Shown: one piece after another, positions 8,413 to 16,953 of the stretch
Layout of the letters: each line of letters opens with the position of its first letter
Numbering within the stretch: position 1 is the first letter of the stretch
DNA from: Simplicispira hankyongi
GTDB lineage: Bacteria; Pseudomonadota; Gammaproteobacteria; Burkholderiales; Burkholderiaceae_C
Length of the DNA: 64,000 bases
Direction: 5' to 3'
Assembly (NCBI RefSeq): GCF_003570885.1
Contig: NZ_QXJC01000003.1
Span: forward strand, 806,001 to 870,000
Notes under the pieces: model-generated
The model's input: the letters and a program-made list of their open reading frames with translations, nothing else
What the model was told of the DNA's origin: nothing
Database searches by the model: none
Position numbers and translations under genes: made by a program

Positions 8413-9267
8413 TCAGGCCCCGAGCAGCAGGAAGATTTCGTTGGTGCGCAGTTGCGCTTCGGGGTAACGGCCCTGCAGGGCTTCGGGAATCGGGGTGTCC
8501 ACCTGCCGGCGCTCCTCGCGCAGCAACTGGAAACCGGCCTGCTGCGTGATCTCCACCAGTTCGTCGGCCGTGAGCCGGTTCAGCGCAAGGTATTCGTTGA
8601 AGACGAACTTTTTGTACCCTTCGACACCAAAATCGGCGAAACCGAAATCGGTCTCTTCCGCCGCGATGGGCCCTTGGTGCGCCTCGATGCCACGCCACAG
8701 CGCGTCTTCGGTTTCCAGCAAATGGTGCCAGGGCTGCTCGTTGTAGCGGCGCAGGTGCGAGCCGTAGGGCGAGTAGTACAGCGGCTCGATCTGCAAGAAA
8801 AACTTGCCGCCCGGTCGCAAGCAGGCGTGCAGGTCGGACAGGATAGGCAGCAACTGGTCGCGCTGCACATGCTCGAAGGTGGACCAACTGAACATGCCAT
8901 CGACCTGCATGCGCCCAGCCAGCGGCGCGCTGGGCACGATGGTCTCGAAGCTCAGCGCAGCCGGCACCCGGCGCAGGCCCAACTGCTCTTTGGCAATGCG
9001 CGGCAGCTTGGCGTACTCCTGGCGAATATCCACGCCATGAATCGACGTGGCGCCGTGGCGCAGCACCAATGCAAGGTCGGTAATACCGTCGCCACAGCCG
9101 AAGTTCAGCACCTTGGCCTGCGTCAGGTCCAGCGGCTCACCCAGCCACTGGCGCACCACATCGGCCGCATAGTGGAAATGGGCGCGAAACCACTCGTCGG
9201 TGATGCGGTCGGCGTCCCACGTGGGCGTGCCAAACCGGCTTTTGAGGACTTGCAGCAGAGAGTTCAT
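8413..9267 (-). CDS. Class I SAM-dependent methyltransferase
   Basis: This 284-residue protein carries motif I as VLNFGCGDGITDLAL, followed by the acidic ribose-binding end of strand 2 (IHGVDIRQEY) and the post-motif region MFSWSTFEHV and LRPGGKFFLQIEPLYY. The aromatic residues in EPLYYSPYGSH are typical of small-molecule and sugar methyltransferases. It is the last gene of the leftward polysaccharide-export operon, 48 bp after the acyltransferase gene. It is therefore a candidate for methylating a glycan residue or terminus. The substrate cannot be assigned. Confidence 0.8.
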   Translation of the reverse strand: MNSLLQVLKSRFGTPTWDADRITDEWFRAHFHYAADVVRQWLGEPLDLTQAKVLNFGCGDGITDLALVLRHGATSIHGVDIRQEYAKLPRIAKEQLGLRRVPAALSFETIVPSAPLAGRMQVDGMFSWSTFEHVQRDQLLPILSDLHACLRPGGKFFLQIEPLYYSPYGSHLRRYNEQPWHHLLETEDALWRGIEAHQGPIAAEETDFGFADFGVEGYKKFVFNEYLALNRLTADELVEITQQAGFQLLREERRQVDTPIPEALQGRYPEAQLRTNEIFLLLGA

Positions 9268-9315
9268 CGGGACAGTTTCAAGAGACGTGGCCGCCTGCAG
9301 CGCACAGTGCGCAAG

Positions 9316-10257
9316 CTACGCGGGCGGCCTGGCCCGATTGTCCACTGCCCTGACCCGCAGAAACCGGGGGGCCTGCGCCCACAGGTGCCAGGCGGCCGGC
9401 CGTGCCGCGAGCAGGCGGTCGAGCTCGGCAAACACCGCATCGCTGAGTGCCTGCGCGTCCGCGTGCACGCCCATCGGCATGATGTGCAACTGCCTGCGGC
9501 CCGTCGCCACGTCCAGGCCCATGGTGAAGACCGTCACCGGCAGGCCCAGCGCCACCGCCATGTCCGGCAGCGCCGCTGGCACGCTCACCGGAAGCTGCCG
9601 CAGGCGCGCCAGCCGCACCGGGCCGACGCGGTCTTCCGGCACGTCCATCACCACCACGAGCTGCTCGTTGCGCGCCATGGCAGCGCGCACGCCTGCCATG
9701 CCTCCCGGCACGAAGACCGTGGGGCGGCCCAGCGCGTGCTGCACCGAGCGCAGCCGGGCGCGCACGTACCAGGCGAACACACTGCGTCCGGCAAAGCCGG
9801 GGCCCTCCGGCGCCGCGAGCACCATCTGCGCCCGCATGCCAGCCTGGCGCGCGTGCAGCAGCGCCCACATTCCGGCGCCCCAATGGAAGGTCCAGAGCAT
9901 GCCGGCCCGGTCGGCGTCCTGCCAGTGGCCGGTGACATCGACGTAGCGCTCCAGCCACGGACGGCCCCGGCTGCGATAGAGATAGTGATCGGCGTGGTCC
10001 ACCAACTGCACCAGCCGGCGCTCCCAGGCAAACAAAGGCGCGGTTTGCGGCGTGCACAGGCCATGGGCCATGGCGTGCGCGAGCGCTTGCTCGGTGTCCA
10101 CGCGGTACAGGCCGGGCCAGAGCGCCAGCCAGCGGAACACCGCGAAGGCCCACTGCCAGGGCAGTACGGCGGCGAGACCAGGCAACAGCACAAACTCCAG
10201 GGCGTCACGGCATTCGCAGGCAAGACGCCGGTACGCTGCCCTGAAGCGTGCGCGCAT
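9316..10257 (-). CDS. LpxL/HtrB-like lysophospholipid acyltransferase family protein
   Basis: The start is taken at MRARFRAAYRRL (ATG 10257), which gives 313 residues, close to the ~300 of LpxL-type acyltransferases. The N-terminal hydrophobic segment (ALEFVLLPGLAAVLPWQWAF) and the order of conserved blocks (LWTFHWGAGMW, PEGPGFAGRSVFAWYVRARL, VFVPGGMAGVRAAM, VVVMDVPED) follow the lipid A late acyltransferase fold. An unusual point is that the HX4(D/E) catalytic motif reads HWGAGM, so the acidic residue is missing at the expected position. It may use a shifted residue, act on a different acceptor, or be inactive. Its place in a polysaccharide-export operon suggests acylation of a glycan or its lipid carrier. 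Confidence 0.7.
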   Translation of the reverse strand: MRARFRAAYRRLACECRDALEFVLLPGLAAVLPWQWAFAVFRWLALWPGLYRVDTEQALAHAMAHGLCTPQTAPLFAWERRLVQLVDHADHYLYRSRGRPWLERYVDVTGHWQDADRAGMLWTFHWGAGMWALLHARQAGMRAQMVLAAPEGPGFAGRSVFAWYVRARLRSVQHALGRPTVFVPGGMAGVRAAMARNEQLVVVMDVPEDRVGPVRLARLRQLPVSVPAALPDMAVALGLPVTVFTMGLDVATGRRQLHIMPMGVHADAQALSDAVFAELDRLLAARPAAWHLWAQAPRFLRVRAVDNRARPPA

Positions 10258-10438
10258 AGCGGCTATTCCAGGCGGTGCGGGCCATGCGCGGACCTGGGAG
10301 CAGGCTCGGACACAGGCATGCCGCGCGCCGCCCCCCATGGGGCCGGGGCGGCCAGGTGAAGCCCACCCAGGAGGGGCCCACCAATATCTGGCTGGTGCGC
10401 ATTCATCGCACCGATCTTAGTGGCTTCCTGGCCTCCGG

Positions 10439-10464
10439 CCATGACGGAAATCATCCCGTCATGG
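10439..10464. terminator. Perfect palindrome downstream of methyltransferase gene (possible attenuator)
   Basis: Arms CCATGACGG (10439-10447) and CCGTCATGG (10456-10464) enclose an 8-nt loop. It begins 27 bp after the stop of the leftward methyltransferase gene. There is no T-run, so it is at best a Rho-assisted or processing hairpin. The rest of 10258-10490 is GC-rich, with no gene that I can support. Confidence 0.45.
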
Positions 10465-10490
10465 CGCAGGACGCCGGCCGCGGCAGGGCT

Positions 10491-11414
10491 TCAGCTCGGC
10501 TTGACCAGCACGTAGGCGTCCTGGTGGTTCCAGAACTGCACCGGCGCCACATGAACCAGACGCTCGGCGCCCACCGTTTCGGCGATGCGTGCGCGCACGA
10601 ACGCCTCGGACGTGAACGTGGTGCCGTATTCGTTGGGGTCGATCGCGTTCGATTCGCTCGATGGCGCGAAGAAGAACCCCTCGTCGTCCAGCGTCACCTT
10701 GTCGAACGCGGTCGCACGCGCACCGTGCGTGGTGAACACCAGCACGCCGCCCGGCGCCACACCGTCGTACAGACACTTGAGCCAGCGCCCCCAGGTGCTG
10801 CGCGGCAGGTGGCTGAACAGCGAGAGCACGAACACCACGTCGTAGCGCTGCGGCCAGACAAGGTCTTCTGGCGTGCTGCTGGATTGGAAGCCTGCTACGC
10901 CAAACGTGCGCCGCGAAAAATCCACCGCGTCGGGCACCACATCCGACACCGTCACCCGCTTGGCGCCCAGCGCCTTGACCAAATGCCGCGTAAAACGCCC
11001 GTGGCCGCTGGCGAATTCCAGAAAGCTGCCCGTCTTGAGCAGCGGCCGGCCCACGGCCTCCAGCAGCAGCATCAGCTCAGAGAGCGTGCGCCAGCCATCG
11101 GCCAGGTAGTCGCGCAGCGGGTTCGTGCTGGTCGGGTGCCCCTCGAAGAAATGAAAGATGTCGTCGGCCGGGGCAATTTCGCAGCGCATCGCCATCATGT
11201 CGCCGAAGGCGCCGGGCAGGTCGTTCCGCTCGATCAGGTTGTGCGCTGCCAGGCGCGTACCGGGCTCGGCCCGTGCACGCTGGAGCAGCTCGATGGCGGC
11301 GCTGCGTTGGCCCCGCTCCAGCAGCGTGGCGCCGGTTTGCAGCAGTTCGGTGGCGGGTGGGAGGGCAGAACGGTCCGTGGTGTCCTGCCATGTGTCCATG
11401 GCGAAGTCTTGCAT
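10491..11414 (-). CDS. Class I SAM-dependent methyltransferase with N-terminal helical extension
   Basis: The protein has 307 residues from MQDFAMDTWQDT; a GGA lies 9 nt before this ATG. An N-terminal segment of ~60 residues looks like a single TPR-like helical pair (ATLLERGQRSAAIELLQRA). It is followed by a methyltransferase domain with motif I FLEFASGHGRFTRHL, then VTVSDVVPDAVDFSRR, VVFVLSLFSHLP and APGGVLVFTTHG. It lies 72 bp downstream of the wzt-like gene in the same leftward operon. A role in modifying the exported polysaccharide, for example chain-terminating methylation recognised by the Wzt C-terminal domain, is plausible. It is inference only. Confidence 0.8.
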   Translation of the reverse strand: MQDFAMDTWQDTTDRSALPPATELLQTGATLLERGQRSAAIELLQRARAEPGTRLAAHNLIERNDLPGAFGDMMAMRCEIAPADDIFHFFEGHPTSTNPLRDYLADGWRTLSELMLLLEAVGRPLLKTGSFLEFASGHGRFTRHLVKALGAKRVTVSDVVPDAVDFSRRTFGVAGFQSSSTPEDLVWPQRYDVVFVLSLFSHLPRSTWGRWLKCLYDGVAPGGVLVFTTHGARATAFDKVTLDDEGFFFAPSSESNAIDPNEYGTTFTSEAFVRARIAETVGAERLVHVAPVQFWNHQDAYVLVKPS

Positions 11415-11486
11415 AAAAGAAAATCCATCAAAACGCTGCGCGCACGGCCCCCATGGGACGGGCGCGCGGGGGTACGTATTGCGCCC

Positions 11487-12896
11487 TCAATGCCACTCAT
11501 GCGGCAAGCGCACCAGGCCGGGCATCAAGGTGGGCGAAACAAAGCGGAAGTGCAGAAACTGGAACCACTGGTCGTACACCACCAGCCCGCTCTCGTCGAA
11601 CAGGAAGGCGCTGACCATGTAGTCACCACTGTGCAGGGGCAGTTTCGGGAACGTTAGCACCGAGCGCCAGGTTCCGTCGGGCTGGCGCTGCGGCGCGGCA
11701 CCTTCCTCGTGCGTGGCCAGCGAGGTGATGCCAACGCCCTGCGATTGCTCGATCATGAAACCGATGTTGGGCCGTTCGGCACCCCAGCCGCGCGCGCTGA
11801 TGGTCACCACCAGGTCGCGGCTGTCGAGCAGGCCCGGCTCACCGTCTGACAGGCTTTCTCGCAGGTCGGCCAGCCGAACGTCCAGAATGCGCGCGCTGCC
11901 GGCGTCCTGCACGGCAGTGGCCGGCGCAGCAGAGGGCGGCGGCGCGCTGGCGCTCTCGACAGGCTCGCCCGCTGCCAGCCGGGCCGCTGCGACCGCGCCC
12001 AACGCGATCTCGCCGGCGCGGGTCTCGGCCGCCAGTTGCGCGTTGGCCGCATCGTGCGCGGCGGCGCCCTGCGCTGCTGTGGCGGTATCGGCCTGCAAGC
12101 TGCCGTCCTGCGCGTTGCGCAGGCGCGTGTGGACGTCGTAGGCGCCCAGCACGGCCTCGGTCTCGCCAAACTGCCTCACGCGGCCGCTGTCGAGCCAGAG
12201 GGCCTGGTCGCACAAGTGCCGAATGTGGTACGGGCTGTGCGAGCAAAAGAGAATCGTGCAGCCGCTGTTGCGAAACGCCAGGATGCGCTCGATGCATTTC
12301 TTCTGAAAATGCTGGTCGCCCACCGCCAGCGCTTCGTCGATGATGAGCACATCGGGCTGCACCGCCGTGACCAGCGCAAACGCCAGGCGCACCGCCATGC
12401 CCGAGGAATAGGTCTTCACCGGCCGGTCCATGGCCTCGCCCAGCTCGGAGAACTCGACGATACCGGGCTCCAGCGCCGCCATTTCCTCGCGGCCGATACC
12501 GATCAGGCTGCCGCCAAAGTACAGGTTGTCGCGCCCCGAAAAGTCGGGGTGGAACCCGGCCCCCAGCTCCAGAATGGCCGTCACCCGCCCAACGCGCTCG
12601 ATGCGCCCCACACTGGGCTGCAGCGTGCCGGCCAACAATTTGAGCAGCGAGCTTTTGCCTGCGCCGTTGTCGCCAATCACCCCAATGCACTGCCCGCGCG
12701 CCAGTTCGAACGACACGCCCTGCAGCGCCCAGTGGCTGCGGTGCGTGGCCCTGCCGGTCACCAGGGCCTTCAAGCGCGCGCGCGGCGTGGGGTAGAGCTT
12801 GTATTCCTTGCCCAGGTCCAGCACGCGCAGCACCGGCGCGGCGGCAGGGGCCACCACGGCAGCCACGGCGCGGCCTTCTGGTCCAGCGCCGCTCAT
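11487..12896 (-). CDS. wzt: ABC transporter ATP-binding protein, Wzt-type with C-terminal glycan-recognition domain
   Basis: The start is ATG at 12896 (MSGAGPEGRA), overlapping the permease stop as ATGA. The longer open frame upstream is antisense-type noise over the permease gene. The 469-residue protein has Walker A GDNGAGKSS, the signature YSSGMAVRLAFAL and Walker B VLIIDEALAVGD, which is the KpsT/Wzt subfamily form. After residue ~250 an Ala-rich linker leads to a C-terminal domain of ~150 residues (ARILDVRLADL ... VYDQWFQFLHFRFVS), comparable with the Wzt carbohydrate-binding domain that reads a modified non-reducing end of O-polysaccharide. With the adjacent permease it would flip lipid-linked polysaccharide across the inner membrane. 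Confidence 0.88.
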   Translation of the reverse strand: MSGAGPEGRAVAAVVAPAAAPVLRVLDLGKEYKLYPTPRARLKALVTGRATHRSHWALQGVSFELARGQCIGVIGDNGAGKSSLLKLLAGTLQPSVGRIERVGRVTAILELGAGFHPDFSGRDNLYFGGSLIGIGREEMAALEPGIVEFSELGEAMDRPVKTYSSGMAVRLAFALVTAVQPDVLIIDEALAVGDQHFQKKCIERILAFRNSGCTILFCSHSPYHIRHLCDQALWLDSGRVRQFGETEAVLGAYDVHTRLRNAQDGSLQADTATAAQGAAAHDAANAQLAAETRAGEIALGAVAAARLAAGEPVESASAPPPSAAPATAVQDAGSARILDVRLADLRESLSDGEPGLLDSRDLVVTISARGWGAERPNIGFMIEQSQGVGITSLATHEEGAAPQRQPDGTWRSVLTFPKLPLHSGDYMVSAFLFDESGLVVYDQWFQFLHFRFVSPTLMPGLVRLPHEWH

Positions 12897-13693
12897 AGCC
12901 AGTCCACCAACTGGTCGCGGCTGCGGGCGACCAAGACGTTCAGTGCCAGTGCCAGCACGGCCAGCCACACCAGGCACACCACCCACACGCTGGCGGGGGG
13001 CCAGGCGCCCAGCAGAAACACCTGCTGGTAGCCAAGCACCAGGGCGGTCATGGGGTTGAACCACAGCACCCAGCGCCAGCGCTCGGGGAACAGGGTCAGT
13101 GGAAACAGAATGGGCGTGAGGTAAATGCCGACCGACAGCAAGAAGCCCACCAACTGCACGGTGTCGCGCAGCGCCGCCGCCAGAATGGCCAGCAGGTACG
13201 ACAGCAGCAGGCACAGCACCAACTGAATGGCCAGCAGCGGGAACACCGCCAGCACCGCCGGGGCAAAGCGGTGCAGCGGCGCGTAGGCCAGCGCGACCAG
13301 CAGCATCAGCGGGCCGAAAATGACGCTGCTCGCCAGCACCGCGCGGGCAGTGAACAGCACCGGCGGCAACGGGTTCTTTTGCAGCAGGCCGCCCGAATCG
13401 ATCAAGCTGTTCATGCCGCGCGAAATGGCGTCGCAAAAGGCCATCCAGGGCAAGGCGCCGACCACCAGGAAGGTGCCCACCGCATGCGTGGGCGCGCCAG
13501 CGCCCAGGCGCATGGAAAACACCACGTCGAACACGAGGTAGTAGGCCGCCACGGTGAGCAGCGGCTGCAAATAGGGCCAGAGCACGCCCACGGCGGTGCC
13601 GGCGTGGCGCGCGGCGACTTCGCGCCGGGTCAGCACCCAGACAAGCGAGCGCGCGCTCCACAAGGAACGCGCTTCTTGGAGCAAGGCAGTCAT
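12893..13693 (-). CDS. wzm: ABC-2 type polysaccharide export permease, Wzm-type
   Basis: A 266-residue membrane protein starting at MTALLQEARSLW (ATG 13693). It shows six hydrophobic segments and the ABC-2 family layout: an amphipathic N-terminal stretch (RREVAARHAGTAVGVLWPYL) and a late FNPMTALVLGYQQ loop, as in Wzm/KpsM. It forms the channel for O-antigen or capsule export driven by the overlapping Wzt-like ATPase. It is the first gene of the leftward operon wzm-wzt-methyltransferase-acyltransferase-methyltransferase. The ABC route implies that the polymer is fully assembled in the cytoplasm, which fits the large cytoplasmic glycosyltransferases nearby. Confidence 0.88.
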   Translation of the reverse strand: MTALLQEARSLWSARSLVWVLTRREVAARHAGTAVGVLWPYLQPLLTVAAYYLVFDVVFSMRLGAGAPTHAVGTFLVVGALPWMAFCDAISRGMNSLIDSGGLLQKNPLPPVLFTARAVLASSVIFGPLMLLVALAYAPLHRFAPAVLAVFPLLAIQLVLCLLLSYLLAILAAALRDTVQLVGFLLSVGIYLTPILFPLTLFPERWRWVLWFNPMTALVLGYQQVFLLGAWPPASVWVVCLVWLAVLALALNVLVARSRDQLVDWL

Positions 13694-13853
13694 GCAATCT
13701 GCGGCACGGTGGGCCGGCTTTGGGAATTCGGTCAGGCCGGCATTGTGCCCGCCCTGGCCCATGGTGGCCTTTGGCGGAGCTTGGGCCGGCAGGGGCTTGG
13801 CGGGCCCCTGCACAACAGGGCACAGCACCTGCTCAGCCGCCCCCTGCCCCAGC

Positions 13854-14753
13854 CTATTTCTTGGGTGCGTAGCCCTTGGCAAAGGCCTCGATGGCCTCGG
13901 TTTGCGGCTTGGCCGCGGCGGAAATTTTCTCGGCTTCGGCGACGCGGGCATCCTGCGCTGCCTTGGCACGAATCTCGGCAATCAGCGCGTCGCGAATGTC
14001 ATCAAACGGCTGCACGCCGGCGGGACGCTTGCCTTGCAGTTGCAGGATATGGTAGCCAAACTGCGATTTCACGGGCTCGCTCAGGTCGCCGACATTCTTC
14101 AAGGCAAAGGCCGCTTCCTCAAATGAAGGCACCATGCGGCCATGGGCAAAGAAGCCGAGGTCGCCTCCCTTGGCGGCGCTGCCGGTGTCGGTGGAGTACT
14201 TCTGTGCAAGCGCAGCAAAATCGCCCCCGGCACGCAGCTCTTTCAAAACTTCTTCTGCTTTGGTCTTGGCGGCCTCGTCCGTGCCGCCGATCAGGATGTG
14301 GCGAATATGCACCTGCTCGGTGGATTTGAAGCGCTCGGGGTGCGCGGTGTACATCGCGTGCGCCTGCTCCAGCGCTACAGCATCACTCAGCGTGTGCTGG
14401 CTGTCGATACGCTGCAAATACGCGTCGGACAGCACCTTGTCGCGCGCCACACGCAGCTCGGCTTGTACAGCGTCGGAGTTCTCCAGATGCAGCTTGCTGG
14501 CTTCGTCGGCCATGACGCGACGCACATACAGGTTGTTGGCAATTTGCTGCACCGATTGGGGGCGGGTCAGCACCTGCACCCGCATCTGTTCGGGCATACG
14601 CTGCGAGTCGGCATGGATATCGGCAGCGGTTATCGCCTCATTCGGCCCTTGCAGCAGCACCGGCTCGGCAGCAAACGCAGCGTGCAACGGCAGGGCTGCC
14701 ATACAGGCCAGCACGGCGGCTGGCAGCGAGAAGGAAAATCGATTGGTACGCAT
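13854..14753 (-). CDS. PpiC-type periplasmic peptidyl-prolyl cis-trans isomerase
   Basis: The start is placed at MRTNRFSFS (ATG 14753), giving 299 residues with a Sec signal peptide ending near HAAFAAEP. A SurA/PrsA-like helical chaperone region precedes one parvulin domain at about residues 145-245 (VHIRHILIGG, FAALAQKYSTDTGSAAKGGDLGFF, FGYHILQLQGKRP). Parvulins of this type speed proline isomerisation and act as chaperones for exported and outer-membrane proteins. It lies just downstream of the exported surface-protein gene on the same strand, but is separated from it by a strong terminator. That placement suggests a dedicated or preferred client; this is an inference. Confidence 0.9.
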   Translation of the reverse strand: MRTNRFSFSLPAAVLACMAALPLHAAFAAEPVLLQGPNEAITAADIHADSQRMPEQMRVQVLTRPQSVQQIANNLYVRRVMADEASKLHLENSDAVQAELRVARDKVLSDAYLQRIDSQHTLSDAVALEQAHAMYTAHPERFKSTEQVHIRHILIGGTDEAAKTKAEEVLKELRAGGDFAALAQKYSTDTGSAAKGGDLGFFAHGRMVPSFEEAAFALKNVGDLSEPVKSQFGYHILQLQGKRPAGVQPFDDIRDALIAEIRAKAAQDARVAEAEKISAAAKPQTEAIEAFAKGYAPKK

Positions 14754-14784
14754 GGGTCTAGGAGTTTTCACTAAAGTCGGAAAT

Positions 14785-14815
14785 AAAAAAAGGCGGGATC
14801 GCTCCCGCCTTTTTT
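14785..14815 (-). terminator. Rho-independent terminator of the surface-protein gene
   Basis: A stem of AGGCGGGA (14791-14798) against TCCCGCCT (14803-14810), with a 4-nt loop, is flanked by an A-tract on one side and a T-tract on the other. It can therefore work in both directions. It lies 33 bp beyond the stop of the leftward 14848-16341 gene and ~30 bp before the ppiC-type ORF. It is the clearest intrinsic terminator in the window. Confidence 0.92.
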
Positions 14816-14847
14816 GAATCACGTTGCCGTGAAAAGTGCCGTAAGAA

Positions 14848-16341
14848 TTACTTCTTGGCGTGGGGCCACGTGATACCGTAGGTGCCCGAGGTGCCAGCGT
14901 TGGCGTTGGGGTTGCTCAGCTTGATGAACGAAGCGCCAATGACGGGAACGCCAGGAGCCGCAAAGTTCACTTGGCCCCAACCGTTGGTGTACACGCCGGA
15001 CACGTTGGAACGTGCCACCGAGCTACCCAGAACGGACATGCCAGCGTCAGCGAAGCTCAGCACGCTAACTTCACCGCACAGTTGCGTCTTGCTGATCGTG
15101 CCAGGCGAGAACACGGCACCCGAGGTCTTGCTGGTTTCTTCACGGTCATAGAACACTTGGCCCGTGGCGCTGGTGCAAATCTGACCGATGCTGTTGACCG
15201 ACGTGTTGGCTACGTTGCTGAAGAACAGGGCCACATCCGAGTTGATGTAGCGGTATGCCGTAGCTGCCGTAGCACCACCGTTGTACGTAATGACACCGGC
15301 TTCCGTCGTGCTGGCGCTGGCTTGGCTGATTGGCGCAGCGTAGTTGGCGGCAATGTTGTAACGGCGGGTGGGCATGGAGAACACCCAGTCGGTCTTGGCG
15401 GTGATGGAGGCATCATTCGCGTACTGGTTGATCACGCTTTGTGCAGCCAGCGTCGTTGTCAGGGCCGTTGCCTGTGCCGAAGCGGTGGCGTACGTGGCAT
15501 CGTAAGGCGTGGACAAGTCAGGCACGTCATACGCTTGCTTGACCAACACACCTGCATCGAACAGCGGGTCAGCGCTCAGCAGAGCGGTAGCGCCGGTAGC
15601 CTGGGGCGAGAACACGTTGTTGGTTGCTGCATCCGACTTGATGGCCGTCATGGCGCCAGCGTACGTGGTGGTTTCAGGCACGTTGATGATGTACCACGAA
15701 CCCGTCAGACCGGTCGTAGGAGCCAACAGACCCGTCGTTGCAGCGCCAGTGGTCAACGTGCCATTCAGAACGGAGCTGGTGCAAGGAGCCACGCCATTGA
15801 CGTGCTTTGTAGCAACGTACAAGGGAGCTTGCGACGTGTTCAGCGGAGGAACGTAGATCGCAGCATTGTCGATGTCAGCCATGTTGAAGATTTCAACGTA
15901 GCCTTCACGGGTGTTGTTGGCCTTGTCGGCAGCGTTCAGCGCAGGCGACAGACGGTCTTGAACGAACGAGACCGGCACGCCGCTGCTGATGGAAGGCAAG
16001 GTGCAGGTGTTGTCAGCCGTGACCAGTTGGGCAACGCCGTCGGAACCTTGGGTCACTGCAGCCGTCCACACGTCGCCAGGCGACATGAAGACTTGGAAGT
16101 CAAGCACGTCGTCGGAGTTGGAGGCACCGCGGAAGCGCACCTTCATGGCCTTGCCATGAGCGGTGTCGGTGTTGACCACGTGCAGCACGGTCATGTTGCC
16201 GTTCTGTGCGGTGTAGTAGGGCACCAACAGCATGTGACCGGCGCCGCTTTCGGCAACCGTCAGGGCTGCGGAAGCCGAACCCACAAAGCCCAGGCCACCA
16301 ATCATGGCAGCAATGCTCAGGGCCAGAACATTTTTCTTCAT
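14848..16341 (-). CDS. Exported surface-type protein of unknown function
   Basis: The start is MKKNVLALS (ATG 16341), preceded by GGAG. It gives 497 residues with a signal peptide cut near GSASA-ALTV. The mature part is rich in Ala, Thr, Ser, Asn and Val, with few charges and about four cysteines (TCTL, PCTSS, QICTS, QLCGE). It has beta-rich repeats of the kind seen in surface or outer-membrane-attached proteins. I recognise no catalytic motif. Codon use is noticeably less GC-biased than in neighbouring genes. Together with the strong ribosome site and intrinsic terminator, this suggests high expression from its own transcript. It could be a surface-layer-like or matrix protein, possibly a type II secretion substrate. 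No function is assigned. Confidence 0.7.
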   Translation of the reverse strand: MKKNVLALSIAAMIGGLGFVGSASAALTVAESGAGHMLLVPYYTAQNGNMTVLHVVNTDTAHGKAMKVRFRGASNSDDVLDFQVFMSPGDVWTAAVTQGSDGVAQLVTADNTCTLPSISSGVPVSFVQDRLSPALNAADKANNTREGYVEIFNMADIDNAAIYVPPLNTSQAPLYVATKHVNGVAPCTSSVLNGTLTTGAATTGLLAPTTGLTGSWYIINVPETTTYAGAMTAIKSDAATNNVFSPQATGATALLSADPLFDAGVLVKQAYDVPDLSTPYDATYATASAQATALTTTLAAQSVINQYANDASITAKTDWVFSMPTRRYNIAANYAAPISQASASTTEAGVITYNGGATAATAYRYINSDVALFFSNVANTSVNSIGQICTSATGQVFYDREETSKTSGAVFSPGTISKTQLCGEVSVLSFADAGMSVLGSSVARSNVSGVYTNGWGQVNFAAPGVPVIGASFIKLSNPNANAGTSGTYGITWPHAKK

Positions 16342-16519
16342 ACGAGAACTCCAGTTAAAAAAGTTGGTAAGCGCAACTACCACGATTGATTACGCTAGGG
16401 GATGGTAGCACAGGGCCCCAAGAGAAACGACGGTCAGAAACCTGCAAAAACACCGTTTGTTGAAGAAACGCAACACCGATAAAACCGGTGCCGCCCGCCA
16501 GCAAACAGCACATCAGTGC

Positions 16520-16942
16520 TTACGTTCCCTGGAACCGCCACCACGCCCCGTCTTCAAGCAACCAGACATCCGTCAAATAGGAAGTGACAGTGCCCAGGCC
16601 GAGTGAAGGCAGCCCCGTCTTGACACCCAGCTTGACCTGCGCTTCGCAGCGCGTGGCTTCGCAGGTGACTTTGGTCACTTCGGCGCTGGCGATGCTAGCG
16701 CCTTCACCGAATTGCTGACGGAACTGCTCGTCAGTGCGTATCTTACGGTAGGACGGCACCAACAGGGTATAGGCTTTTTTGTAATCGTTGGCCACCCGCG
16801 CCTTCCAGTACTCGGCGGCTTTGGCCTGCACCTGCTGCTCGGGCGTCTTAGGCGCCAGCATGGCACAGCCAGACATGGCCAACGAGGCCGCCAGCAACAG
16901 CCCCAGGCTGGTTCGGCGGCGGCCAGAAGCGGGATTTGTCAT
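16520..16942 (-). CDS. Small lipoprotein at the end of the type II secretion operon
   Basis: The start ATG at 16942 (MTNPASG) is chosen because AAAGGA lies 6 nt upstream; an ATG five codons earlier lacks such a site. The 140-residue protein has a lipoprotein signal with lipobox MSGC (Cys26). A ~110-residue domain follows (EYWKARVANDYKKAYTLL ... VWLLEDGAWWRF) that resembles NTF2-like/DUF4878-type folds. It begins 11 bp after the gspD stop on the same strand, so it is co-transcribed with the secretin. Position suggests a secretin-assisting lipoprotein (pilotin-like), but the fold hints differ from known pilotins. The role is unproven. Confidence 0.75.
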   Translation of the reverse strand: MTNPASGRRRTSLGLLLAASLAMSGCAMLAPKTPEQQVQAKAAEYWKARVANDYKKAYTLLVPSYRKIRTDEQFRQQFGEGASIASAEVTKVTCEATRCEAQVKLGVKTGLPSLGLGTVTSYLTDVWLLEDGAWWRFQGT

Positions 16943-16953
16943 TAAAGGTCCTT

